From positions 1-64,000 of the forward strand of contig JAQGID010000395.1 in assembly GCA_028291405.1 (NCBI GenBank): a stretch of DNA of 64,000 nucleotides. The letters run 5' to 3'. The stretch is from Rhodospirillales bacterium. GTDB lineage: Bacteria > Pseudomonadota > Alphaproteobacteria > ATCC43930 > CGMCC-115725. The position numbers and the translations under genes were made by a program. The notes below the pieces were generated by a model. It was not told the origin of the DNA. It searched no databases and saw only the letters and a program-made list of their open reading frames with translations. Below, in pieces: positions 8,459 to 16,680 of this stretch; positions within the stretch are counted from its first letter, which is position 1; each line of letters starts with the position of its first letter.

Positions 8459-8943
8459 TGGGAGAGATCATGCAGATCGCCGAGGTCGAGCGCTTCCTGG
8501 TCGAGGAGGCGCGGCTGCTCGACGAGGGTCGCTACGAATCGTGGCTCGATCTCTTCACCGCCGATGCCTGGTACTGGGTCCCGCTGGCGCGCGACCAGGC
8601 GAGCCCCTTCGATACGATCTCGCTGATGTACGACGACCGCCGCCTGCTCGAGACCCGCGTCCGGCGCCTCGGCAATCCCAATATCCATGCCCAGCTGCCG
8701 GCGTCGCGGACGAGCCGGATCGTCGCGAATGTGACCATCGAGGAGAGCGAGCCGGCGGCGGATGCCACGGTCGTCCGCTCGAAGCTGATGATGCTGGAGT
8801 CCCGCGCCGACAAGCAGCGGATGTTCGGCGGCACCTGTCGTCACCGGCTGGTGCGAGCAGACGGCGGCATCAGGATCGCCTGGAAACGGGTCGATCTCAT
8901 CAACTCGGAAGGCGTCCTCGACGGGTTGGTGGTGCCGTTCTGA
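8458..8943 (+). CDS. Aromatic-ring dioxygenase, beta (small) subunit
   Basis: This 161-residue small subunit has the cone-shaped SnoaL/NTF2-like fold that caps the alpha-subunit trimer in alpha3beta3 dioxygenases. Typical features are EVERFLVEEARLLDEGRYESW, then LDLFTADAWYWVPL near the N-terminus, and the C-terminal KRVDLINSEGVL strand. Its ATG overlaps the alpha-subunit stop by one base; an internal ATG four codons later (8470) is also possible. It has no catalytic residues of its own and is thought to stabilise the complex. Pairing with the alpha subunit makes this a two-component oxygenase module awaiting an external reductase. Confidence 0.9.
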   Translation: MGEIMQIAEVERFLVEEARLLDEGRYESWLDLFTADAWYWVPLARDQASPFDTISLMYDDRRLLETRVRRLGNPNIHAQLPASRTSRIVANVTIEESEPAADATVVRSKLMMLESRADKQRMFGGTCRHRLVRADGGIRIAWKRVDLINSEGVLDGLVVPF

Positions 8944-9050
8944 GGCTTTCGCCGGCGATCCGTCGATAATGCTTGGCGCGACGGCGGATAAGCGCGACGC
9001 TGTGGGACGAGCTGGGAGAGACGAATGGGCAGAGATCGCGGGGGTGCATC

Positions 9051-9932
9051 GTGGACGGCGCGGTGAAAGTTTTCCTCGACTACACGCAGGAAGAGATCGA
9101 CCGGGCCTACGACCAGACGGTCTGGGCACCCAATGCGGATGCCGTGCGGGCGCATACCGCCGCGCTCAGCGCCGCCGCCCGCGCCAAGCTCGCGCATCGT
9201 TCGGGCATCGCCTATGGCGACACCGCAGCCGAACGGTTCGACTTCTTCCCGTCGGCCGTGCCCCATGCGCCGCTCGGGATCTTCATCCACGGCGGCGCGT
9301 GGAAGCTGAGCGGCACTGCCGATTTCTGCGCTGCCGCCGCAACCTTCGTCGATGCCGGGCTCAACTACGCCGTCCTGGATTTTGCCTGCATTCCGACGGT
9401 GCGCATGCCGGACATGGTCGAGCAGGTGCGCCGCGCGATCGCCTGGATCTACCGCAACGCCGACAGCCTCGGGATCGACTGCGAGCGGATCTACGTCACC
9501 GGCCATTCCTCCGGCGCGCACCTTACCGGCTGCGTGCTGGTGACCGACTGGCGCGGCGAGCACGATCTGCCGCAGGACATCGTCAAGGGCGGCGTCTGCA
9601 TGAGCGGGATGTACGAGCTTGCGCCGGTCATGCTCAGCGCGCGCTCCGCCTATCTCCAGCTGACCGAGGCGGAGGTCGCGCGCTACAGCTCGCAGCGGCA
9701 TCTCGACCGCCTCGCTTGCCCGGTCATCGTGGCGCATGGCGATCGCGAGAGCCCCGAGTTCCAGCGCCAGGCACGGGATTTCGCCGCGGCGCTGCGGCGT
9801 ACCGGCAAGCTTGCCGAATTCCTGGTCTTGCCGGGGGTCAATCATTTCGAGATGGCTGAACAACTTGCCGATCCCGCCAGCGAGCTCGCGCGGGCGGTCT
9901 TCCGGATGATGGGATCGCCGGGCGGCCGTTAA
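9051..9932 (+). CDS. Alpha/beta hydrolase, arylformamidase (kynurenine formamidase)-like
   Basis: This is a 293-residue esterase/amidase-fold hydrolase. The oxyanion motif FIHGGAWK (about 78-85), nucleophile elbow GHSSG (Ser153), acid AHGDRE (Asp231) and GVNHFEM (His265) form a complete triad in the order seen in arylformamidases and hormone-sensitive-lipase-like enzymes. A GTG start at 9051 preceded by GGGGGTG is preferred; a TTG at 8973 would extend it by 26 unconvincing residues. It lies between the dioxygenase and an indolepyruvate-oxidoreductase-like pair. An N-formyl arylamine or ester substrate in an aromatic or indole pathway is therefore attractive, but this is inference from context. 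Confidence 0.85.
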   Translation: MDGAVKVFLDYTQEEIDRAYDQTVWAPNADAVRAHTAALSAAARAKLAHRSGIAYGDTAAERFDFFPSAVPHAPLGIFIHGGAWKLSGTADFCAAAATFVDAGLNYAVLDFACIPTVRMPDMVEQVRRAIAWIYRNADSLGIDCERIYVTGHSSGAHLTGCVLVTDWRGEHDLPQDIVKGGVCMSGMYELAPVMLSARSAYLQLTEAEVARYSSQRHLDRLACPVIVAHGDRESPEFQRQARDFAAALRRTGKLAEFLVLPGVNHFEMAEQLADPASELARAVFRMMGSPGGR

Positions 9933-9960
9933 GCGCCGCCGTCGAGCGACGGAGAATGAC

Positions 9961-12111
9961 ATGGCGGAACGGTCGTTTGCGCGTGAGGTGCGGGATCTCC
10001 GGCTCGGAGCCGGGCAGGAGTTTCACGGCGAGGGAATCCTGGCGATCACTAAGGCGCTGCTGCAATGCGGCGTCGGCTATGTCGCCGGCTATCAGGGCGC
10101 GCCGATCTCGCATCTGATGGACGTGCTGGCCGATGCGCAGGACATCCTCGGCGAGCTCGGCGTGCATTTCGAGACCAGCGCCAACGAGGGTGCGGCGGCT
10201 GCGACCCTCGCCGCCTCGGTGCCCTATCCGATCCGTGGCGCGGTCACCTGGAAGTCGACCGCCGGGACGAACGTCGCCTCGGATGCGCTGTCGAACCTGG
10301 CCTCGGGCGGCGTCACCGGCGGCGCGCTCATCATCATCGGCGAGGATTACGGCGAAGGCTCCTCGATCATGCAGGAGCGCTCGCACGCCTTCGCGATGAA
10401 GTCGCAGATCTGGCTGCTCGATCCGCGGCCCAATCTGCCGTCGATCGTCAAGGCGGTCGAAGATGGGTTCGAGCTCTCCGAGGCGAGCAATACGCCGGTG
10501 ATGCTCGAGGTGCGCATCCGCGCCTGCCATGTCCACGGCAGCTTCGTCGCCAAGGACAACCAGAAGCCGGCTTTCCCGATCAGCGAGGCGCTGGCCTCGC
10601 CGCGCCGCAACGTCGACCGCATCGTGCTGCCGCCAGCCTCCTTCGACCACGAGCAGGACAAGATCAAGCGCCGCTGGCCGGCCGCCATCGATTTCATCAA
10701 GCAGCGCAGGCTCAACGAGATCTTCGCCGACGGCGAGCAGGACGTCGGCATCATCATGCAGGGCGGCATGTACAACAGCGTCATCCGGGCGCTGCAGCTC
10801 AACGGCCTCGCCGACGTCTACGGCGAATCGCGCGTCCCGCTCTACGTTCTCAACGTGACTTATCCGTTGGTCGAGGACGAAATCACCGATTTCTGCCGCA
10901 GCAAGCGTTCGGTGCTGATCGTCGAGGAGGGGCAGCCGGAGTTCCTCGAGCAGAACATCCGCTCGATCCTGCACAAGGCCAAGCTGACCACGACCATCCG
11001 CGGCAAGGACATCCTGCCGATGGCGGGCGAGTATACCGGCGGCGTCGTGCTCGACGGCGTCCGGCGGTTCATCGAGGACGAGGCGGGGCATCTCCTCGTC
11101 GGCTCCGAGGTCGCGCAGCGCGTCGCGGCGATGCGCGAGATCCCCGAGGTCAAGGCGCTGGCCGGCGTCGTTCCGCCGCGTCCGCCGGGGTTCTGCACCG
11201 GCTGCCCGGAGCGGCCGATCTTCTCGGCGATGGCGCTGGTCGAGAAAGAGCTTGGGCAGCATCACATCTCCTGCGACATCGGTTGCCATCTCTTCTCGGT
11301 CCTGCCGCCGTTCAATCTCGGCGCGACGACGATGGGCTATGGGCTGGGCCAGTCGTCAGCGGCGGCGTTCAACGTTCCCGGCGAGAAACGTGCGATCTCG
11401 ATGATGGGCGACGGCGGGTTCTGGCATAACGGCCTCGCCAGCGGCATCGGCAACGCCGTCTTCAACAAGGCCGACAACGTCATCCTCGTCGTCGACAATC
11501 ATTACGCGGCAGCGACCGGCGGGCAGGACGTGCTCTCGTCGCGCGCCAGCAACCCGTCGCGCAGCACCAACAACACGATCGAGAGGGCGGTGCGCGGCGT
11601 CGGCGTCAAATGGGTCAAGCACATCAAGCGCACCTACGATGTCGCGCGCATGCGCGACACGCTGAAGGAGGCGCTGACGACGCTGCAGAAGGGGCCGAAG
11701 CTGATCGTCGCGTCGTCGGAGTGCATGCTCAACAAGCAGCGCCGCGAGAAGCCGCTGTTCAATCGCGCCGTCAAGGACGGTAAGCGCATGGTCCGCGAGA
11801 AGTTCGGCGTCGACGAGGACGTCTGCACCGGCGATCACGCCTGCATCCGCCTCTCGGGCTGCCCGTCCCTGTCGATGAAGGTGAGCGACGATCCGCTGAA
11901 GGAGGATCCCGTCGCGCATGTCGAGAGCTCCTGCGTCGGCTGCGGCAATTGCGGCGAGGTCGCGGAGGCGGTGGTGCTGTGCCCGTCTTTCTACCGCGCC
12001 GACGTCATCTACAACCCGACCAAGGGCGACCGCTTCATGGCGCGGGTCCGGGCCGGCGTCATCGGCTATCTGCAGCGTCGCCGCGCCGCGCGCCGCGTGG
12101 TCTTCGCCTAA
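9961..12111 (+). CDS. Indolepyruvate ferredoxin oxidoreductase-like, alpha (TPP and Fe-S) subunit
   Basis: This is a 716-residue 2-oxoacid:acceptor oxidoreductase subunit of the IorA class, which oxidatively decarboxylates aryl-pyruvates to acyl-CoA. The N-terminal pyrimidine-binding part starts near GYQGAPISHLMDVL. The TPP-binding motif is GDGGFWHNGLASGIGNAVF (about 484-502) with the downstream VVDNHY. The C-terminal ferredoxin-like part has CTGDHACIRLSGCP and CVGCGNCGEVAEAVVLCP. Both cysteine spacings (Cx5Cx5C and CxxCxxCx8C) differ from the standard CxxCxxCx3CP, so cluster content may be altered. GGAG precedes the start by 8 bases. One base separates it from its beta subunit. Confidence 0.88.
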   Translation: MAERSFAREVRDLRLGAGQEFHGEGILAITKALLQCGVGYVAGYQGAPISHLMDVLADAQDILGELGVHFETSANEGAAAATLAASVPYPIRGAVTWKSTAGTNVASDALSNLASGGVTGGALIIIGEDYGEGSSIMQERSHAFAMKSQIWLLDPRPNLPSIVKAVEDGFELSEASNTPVMLEVRIRACHVHGSFVAKDNQKPAFPISEALASPRRNVDRIVLPPASFDHEQDKIKRRWPAAIDFIKQRRLNEIFADGEQDVGIIMQGGMYNSVIRALQLNGLADVYGESRVPLYVLNVTYPLVEDEITDFCRSKRSVLIVEEGQPEFLEQNIRSILHKAKLTTTIRGKDILPMAGEYTGGVVLDGVRRFIEDEAGHLLVGSEVAQRVAAMREIPEVKALAGVVPPRPPGFCTGCPERPIFSAMALVEKELGQHHISCDIGCHLFSVLPPFNLGATTMGYGLGQSSAAAFNVPGEKRAISMMGDGGFWHNGLASGIGNAVFNKADNVILVVDNHYAAATGGQDVLSSRASNPSRSTNNTIERAVRGVGVKWVKHIKRTYDVARMRDTLKEALTTLQKGPKLIVASSECMLNKQRREKPLFNRAVKDGKRMVREKFGVDEDVCTGDHACIRLSGCPSLSMKVSDDPLKEDPVAHVESSCVGCGNCGEVAEAVVLCPSFYRADVIYNPTKGDRFMARVRAGVIGYLQRRRAARRVVFA

Positions 12112-12112
12112 G

Positions 12113-13654
12113 ATGGATTCGGCTTCCGCCCTCGCTGGCGCTCCGGTCGCCGATCTGCAGAAGCCGATCTGCATCGCGATCCATGCGATGGGCGGGCAGG
12201 GTGGGGGTGTCCTTGCGGATTGGATCGTCGCCCTCGCCGAGGACAACGGCTGGGTCGCGCAATCGACCTCGGTGCCGGGCGTCGCCCAGCGTACCGGCGC
12301 CACGATCTACTACATCGAGATGCTGCCAGCTCGGCTCGGCGGCAATCGCGGCGCGCCCGTCCTCGCCCTGACGCCGGTGCCGGGCGAGGTCGATGTCGTC
12401 ATCGCCGCCGAGCTGATGGAGGCCGGCCGCGCGATCCAGCGCAACTTCGTGACGCCCGAGAACACAACGCTGATCGCCTCGTCGCATCGCTCCTACGCCG
12501 TCGTCGAGAAGATCGTGCCCGGCAACGGCATCGCCAACGCCGAGCAGGTCCTTGAGGCGGGCAGGAAGGCGGCGAAGCGCTTTCTCTATTTCGACATGGC
12601 TGCGGAGGCGGAGCGCAACAACTCCGTCATTTCCGCCGTCCTGCTCGGCGCCCTCGCCGGCGCCGAGGTGTTGCCCTTCGATCGCGGCGCCTTCGAGGCG
12701 ACGATCCGCAAGGGCGGCGTCGGCGTCGAGACCAGCCTGCGCGCCTTCGCCGGCGGCTACGGCCGCATTCGTCAGCCGCCGCCGGCGGCGGACGTCGCCA
12801 AGCCGCTGCCGGCGTTGCCGCAGAATTCCGGCCATACCGCGCTCGACCGTTTGCTGGACCGCGTTCGGCAAGAGCTGCCGGAGCCGGCGCATGCCATGGT
12901 CTTCGCCGGTCTTCGGCGGGTCGTTGATTTTCAAGACGTCGCTTACGGCGGCGAGTATCTCGACCGCCTGGCCGCGGTGGCGACGCTCGATCGCGCCGGT
13001 CGCGGGTTCCCGTTGACGGTAGAGGCGGCGCGACAGGTCGCCGTCGCGATGTGCTACGACGACGTCATCCGCGTCGCCGATCTGAAGACGCGGGCGAGCC
13101 GCTTCGATCGGGTCCGCGGCGAGGTCGACGCGGCGCCGGACCAGCTCGTCTACATGACCGAGTTCATGCATCCGCGGATCGAGGAGGTCTGCGGCACGCT
13201 GCCGGCCGCGTTGGGCCGCGCGATCGAGAACACGCCCTGGCTGTTCAAGGCGCTCGGCCGCATCGTCGATCGTGGGCGGCGGGTCAAGACCGGGACGGTC
13301 GGCTGGTTCCTGGTGCTCTACGTCCTCGCCGGGATGCAGCGCTTCCGCCGCTCGACGCTGCGTCACGGCGAGGAGACGGCGCATATCGCTGCCTGGCTCG
13401 ACCTCGTGCGGACGATGGCGGCGCGGAACTATGACCTCGCCGTCGAGATCGTCAAATGCCGGCGCCTCGTCAAAGGCTACAGCGACACGCATGCGCGCGG
13501 GCTCGGGAAGTTCGACCGGGTCGTCGCGGCGGCGCAGTGCCTGGCCGATCGGCCCGACGCCGCCGATTGGGTCCGCCGCCTGCGCGACGCGGCGCTGCTC
13601 GATGAGGAGGGGAAGGCGCTCGACGGCGCGCTGAAGACGGTGGCGTCGCTATGA
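12113..13654 (+). CDS. Indolepyruvate oxidoreductase-like beta subunit fused to a C-terminal DUF6537-like domain
   Basis: This is a 513-residue protein. The N-terminal ~200 residues are the IorB/gamma domain of 2-oxoacid oxidoreductases (IAIHAMGGQGGGVLADWI near the start, which binds the CoA side of the reaction). Residues ~230-513 are an additional helical domain of the kind found at the C-terminus of the large fused indolepyruvate oxidoreductases (DUF6537), including PGQLVYMTEFMHPRIEE-like text (actual DQLVYMTEFMHPRIEEVCG). Classical IorB has only about 200 residues, so this is a fusion. The ATG is two bases after the alpha-subunit stop. The 3' end overlaps the next gene by four bases (ATGA), so the three genes are co-translated. 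Confidence 0.85.
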   Translation: MDSASALAGAPVADLQKPICIAIHAMGGQGGGVLADWIVALAEDNGWVAQSTSVPGVAQRTGATIYYIEMLPARLGGNRGAPVLALTPVPGEVDVVIAAELMEAGRAIQRNFVTPENTTLIASSHRSYAVVEKIVPGNGIANAEQVLEAGRKAAKRFLYFDMAAEAERNNSVISAVLLGALAGAEVLPFDRGAFEATIRKGGVGVETSLRAFAGGYGRIRQPPPAADVAKPLPALPQNSGHTALDRLLDRVRQELPEPAHAMVFAGLRRVVDFQDVAYGGEYLDRLAAVATLDRAGRGFPLTVEAARQVAVAMCYDDVIRVADLKTRASRFDRVRGEVDAAPDQLVYMTEFMHPRIEEVCGTLPAALGRAIENTPWLFKALGRIVDRGRRVKTGTVGWFLVLYVLAGMQRFRRSTLRHGEETAHIAAWLDLVRTMAARNYDLAVEIVKCRRLVKGYSDTHARGLGKFDRVVAAAQCLADRPDAADWVRRLRDAALLDEEGKALDGALKTVASL

Positions 13655-14343
13655 GAGGATCGCCGCCAAGCCCGGCCTGCCTCGAACCCGGCGAGTTCGT
13701 CGACAGCGGCCACCCGGACATCGTCGCTTTCGCCGCCCGCGTCGCCGGCGAGGCCGCCGATCCGGCGACGGTGGCGGTGCGTCTCTACGATGCGGTGCGC
13801 GACGAGATCACCTACGATCCCTATCGCGCCTATGACGATCCGGATACTTATCGTGCCAGTGCCGTGCTGGCGAAGCGGCGCGGCTATTGCGTCGGCAAGG
13901 CGGCGTTGCTCGCGGCCGCGGCGCGGGTGCGCGGCATCCCGGCGCGGGTCGCCTTCGCCGATGTCCGCAATCATCTCGCGACGCCGCGGCTGCTCGCGCT
14001 GATCGGCACGGACCTCTTCATTTACCATGGCATCACCGAGCTGTTCCTCGACGGGGGCTGGGTCAAGGCAACGCCGACGTTCGACCGATCCCTCTGCGAG
14101 AAGTTCCGCGTACAAACGCTTGATTTCGATGGAAGAAACGACGCCGTTCTGCATCCCTTCGATCGCAGCGGCCGCAAGCACATCGAATACGTCCAGCAAC
14201 GCGGATCGTTCGACGACGTGCCGGTCGCGACCGTGATGCCGGCGATGCTCGCGACCTATCCGCGGCTCAATGAGAGCGGTAGGACCCAGCGCGGCGATTT
14301 CGCGCGCGAGGCGCTGGACGCAACCGACAAAAGAAGGCCATAA
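13651..14343 (+). CDS. Transglutaminase-like (cysteine protease-fold) protein
   Basis: This 230-residue protein has a complete transglutaminase-core triad: Cys80 in RRGYCVGKA, His126 in IYHGITEL and Asp145 in TPTFDRSL. No signal peptide or membrane segment is seen, so it should be cytoplasmic. The fold is used by peptidases, amidases and some N-glycanases as well as crosslinking enzymes, so the reaction cannot be stated. The start overlaps the IorB-fusion stop by four bases, which implies a functional tie to the oxidoreductase, perhaps hydrolysis of an amide or thioester intermediate (inference). A crotonase-like gene follows after 28 bases. Confidence 0.82.
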   Translation: MRGSPPSPACLEPGEFVDSGHPDIVAFAARVAGEAADPATVAVRLYDAVRDEITYDPYRAYDDPDTYRASAVLAKRRGYCVGKAALLAAAARVRGIPARVAFADVRNHLATPRLLALIGTDLFIYHGITELFLDGGWVKATPTFDRSLCEKFRVQTLDFDGRNDAVLHPFDRSGRKHIEYVQQRGSFDDVPVATVMPAMLATYPRLNESGRTQRGDFAREALDATDKRRP

Positions 14344-14371
14344 ACACGGCTGGTACGAGGGGGGAACGACC

Positions 14372-15154
14372 ATGGCAAGCGTCTTCGCGCGCAAGGACGG
14401 AGCTGTTGCGACAGTGATGTTCTCGAACGCGGCGAAACTCAATGCGGCGACGCCGGAGATGTGGGTCCAGCTCGCCGACTCACTGAAGACCCTCGACGCC
14501 GATCCGGATGTCCGGGTCGTCATCATCACCGGCTATGGCGGCAAGGCCTTCGTGTCGGGGGGCGACATCGGCAGCCTGACCCGGGCACCCGGCGAGGAAC
14601 GCGAGCGCAACGCGGAAGATCGCCAGGGACCGCCGCCGTTCATGTCGCCGATCGGCTTCTCGAAACCGGTGGTCGCGAAGATCCGCGGCATCTGCATGGG
14701 GGGAGGCCTCGGGCTCGCCGCCGCCTGCGACGTGCGCATCTGCTCGGAGGATGCGGTCTTCCGCATGCCGGCCGCCCGGCTCGGGGTCGGCTACGGCTAT
14801 GCCGGGCTGGCGCGAATGACCGGCATCATCGGCGCGGCGAACGCCGCGGACATCTTCCTCTCCGCTCGCAAGTTCGACGCCGCCGAGGCGCTTCGCATCG
14901 GCTATGTGCAGCGTGTCGTGCCGAACGACGACCTCGATACAGCGGTCGACGAGTATTGCGCTTTGATCGCCGAGAACGCGCCGTTGGCGATGGCGACGGC
15001 GAAGCGGGCGATTAACGAGTCGCTCAAGGAGCCTGCCGAGCGCGATCTCGCCGCCGTTCAGCAGCTCGTCGCTGCCTGCTGGGCGAGCGACGACTTCAAA
15101 GAAGGCCGCCAGGCTTTCATGGAGAAGCGGAAGCCGGTTTTCAGCGGCCGCTGA
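14372..15154 (+). CDS. Enoyl-CoA hydratase/isomerase (crotonase) family protein lacking both hydratase glutamates
   Basis: This 260-residue crotonase-fold enzyme acts on an acyl-CoA thioester. The oxyanion-hole segments are present (KAFVSGGDI and GICMGGGLGLAAACD). However, the two glutamates used by hydratases are replaced: GGGLGLAA has no Glu in the first position, and MPAARLGVGYG has Ala where Pro-Glu is usual. It is therefore unlikely to be a simple hydratase; isomerase, decarboxylase or hydrolase chemistry is more likely. GGGGGAA precedes the start at 14372. It closes the plus-strand catabolic run and converges with the efflux operon 11 bases on. Confidence 0.88.
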   Translation: MASVFARKDGAVATVMFSNAAKLNAATPEMWVQLADSLKTLDADPDVRVVIITGYGGKAFVSGGDIGSLTRAPGEERERNAEDRQGPPPFMSPIGFSKPVVAKIRGICMGGGLGLAAACDVRICSEDAVFRMPAARLGVGYGYAGLARMTGIIGAANAADIFLSARKFDAAEALRIGYVQRVVPNDDLDTAVDEYCALIAENAPLAMATAKRAINESLKEPAERDLAAVQQLVAACWASDDFKEGRQAFMEKRKPVFSGR

Positions 15155-15165
15155 CTCCCGATCGG

Positions 15166-16680
15166 TTAGCGGCCCCGTGCGTTCGTCCGATCCGCTTCGA
15201 TCTTCACGCTGTCCGGCAGAAGCGAGACGTCCCAGCCGCCGCCCAGAGACTCGATCAGCAAGACGCTCGCCGTCAGGCGATTCTGCAGGATGGTGAGGGC
15301 GCTCTCCTCGTTGCTGAGCGCCGCGGTCTGCGCTGTGATGACGCTGGTGTAGGGCACCGTCCCGGCGCGGTACTGATTAAGGACGAGCTGCTCGGCCTCG
15401 CGCGCCGAGGCGACTGCCCTGGCCTCGACCGCCGCCTGTTGCTCGAGGATCCGGAGCGTAGACAGCTGATCCTCGACCTGCTGGAAGGCCGTCAGGACGG
15501 TCTGGCGATAAGTAGCGACGCTCTGATCGTAGGTCGCGCGGGCGGCATCGACCTGAGCGCCGCGGAGGCCGCCGTCGTACACCGTCTCGGCCAGCTGCGC
15601 GCTGACCGACCAGGCGCTGTTCGAGGCGCGAACGAGAAGATCGATGCTCGTCGCGGAAAATCCGTAGGAAGCCGAGAGCGACAGATCCGGATAATAGGCC
15701 GAGATCGCAACGCCGATCTGCGCGTTCGTCGCCGCCATCTGCCGCTCGGCGGCGGCGATGTCCGGCCGGCGCTCGAGCAGCGTCGAGGGGAGATCGGTCG
15801 GTATGAATGGCACGGCTGTCGCCAGCGGTGTCGGCAGCGGCGGAATCGAGAGCTCAGCCGGCGGCTTGCCGATCAGCACTGCAATCGCGTGCTCGAACTG
15901 GGCGCGAGCGACGCCGACGTTGATCGCCTGCGCCTGGGTCTGCTCGAGCTGGGTCTGCGCCTGGACGACGTCGGCACGTGCTGCGACGCCGGAGTTGTAC
16001 TGGTTGCGCGCGATCTCGAGCGAGCGGGCGAAGGCGACGGTCGTGGCATCGAGCAGCCGCTTCAGCTCGTCGGCGATCCGCAGCTGGAGGTAATCAGTTG
16101 CGATGGCCGATTGCGCGGCAAGCTTGGCGAGCGCGAGATCGGCAGCGCTCGTCTGGGCATTGGCGACGTCGCTTTCAACGATCCGCCGCACCCGGCCCCA
16201 GAGATCCGGGACCCAGCTTGCCGTCGCGGTGAGGCCGTATTGGGTCTGGCCGCCACCACCGCCGCCGGAGCTTCTGGCTAAATTCGTGCTCCCGCCGCCG
16301 CCGTTACCCGAGCGGCTGGCCGAGCTGCCGAGCGACAGCGTCGGAAAAAATCCCGCGCGAGCCTCGGCGACGAAAGCGCCCGCGGTACGATAGGCCGCCT
16401 CCGACGCCTTTAGATTCTGGTTCGAGATCTCGACCTGCCGCTCGAGCTGGTCGAGCACCGGATCGCGGTAGACCGACCACCAGGCGCCGCGATCGATCGC
16501 GTCGCGCGGCTCGCCGAGCTTCCAACCCGCCGGGGCGGCCGGCATGGGCCGGGCTTCCTTGTAGCTGGCGGAAACGATCGCCGGCGGACGCTCGTAATCC
16601 GGCCCGACGGTGCAGGCGGCGACGAGCGCCGCCGCCAGTGCGGCAAAAAGCTTACGGCAGTGATGCATGTGTCCGTTCAC
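15166..16680 (-). CDS. RND efflux outer-membrane lipoprotein, NodT family
   Basis: This 504-residue TolC-like outer-membrane channel is the exit duct of a tripartite pump. An N-terminal lipoprotein signal ends in [14 protein letters not shown], the hallmark of NodT/OprM factors, so Cys at about residue 22 should be acylated. Two repeated helical hairpin regions (for example [13 protein letters not shown] and [13 protein letters not shown]) follow, as expected. The start is a GTG whose first bases overlap the permease stop (GTGA); an ATG four codons later is the alternative. It is the last gene of the adaptor, permease, permease, channel operon read leftward from 24398. Confidence 0.93.
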   Translation of the reverse strand: MNGHMHHCRKLFAALAAALVAACTVGPDYERPPAIVSASYKEARPMPAAPAGWKLGEPRDAIDRGAWWSVYRDPVLDQLERQVEISNQNLKASEAAYRTAGAFVAEARAGFFPTLSLGSSASRSGNGGGGSTNLARSSGGGGGGQTQYGLTATASWVPDLWGRVRRIVESDVANAQTSAADLALAKLAAQSAIATDYLQLRIADELKRLLDATTVAFARSLEIARNQYNSGVAARADVVQAQTQLEQTQAQAINVGVARAQFEHAIAVLIGKPPAELSIPPLPTPLATAVPFIPTDLPSTLLERRPDIAAAERQMAATNAQIGVAISAYYPDLSLSASYGFSATSIDLLVRASNSAWSVSAQLAETVYDGGLRGAQVDAARATYDQSVATYRQTVLTAFQQVEDQLSTLRILEQQAAVEARAVASAREAEQLVLNQYRAGTVPYTSVITAQTAALSNEESALTILQNRLTASVLLIESLGGGWDVSLLPDSVKIEADRTNARGR

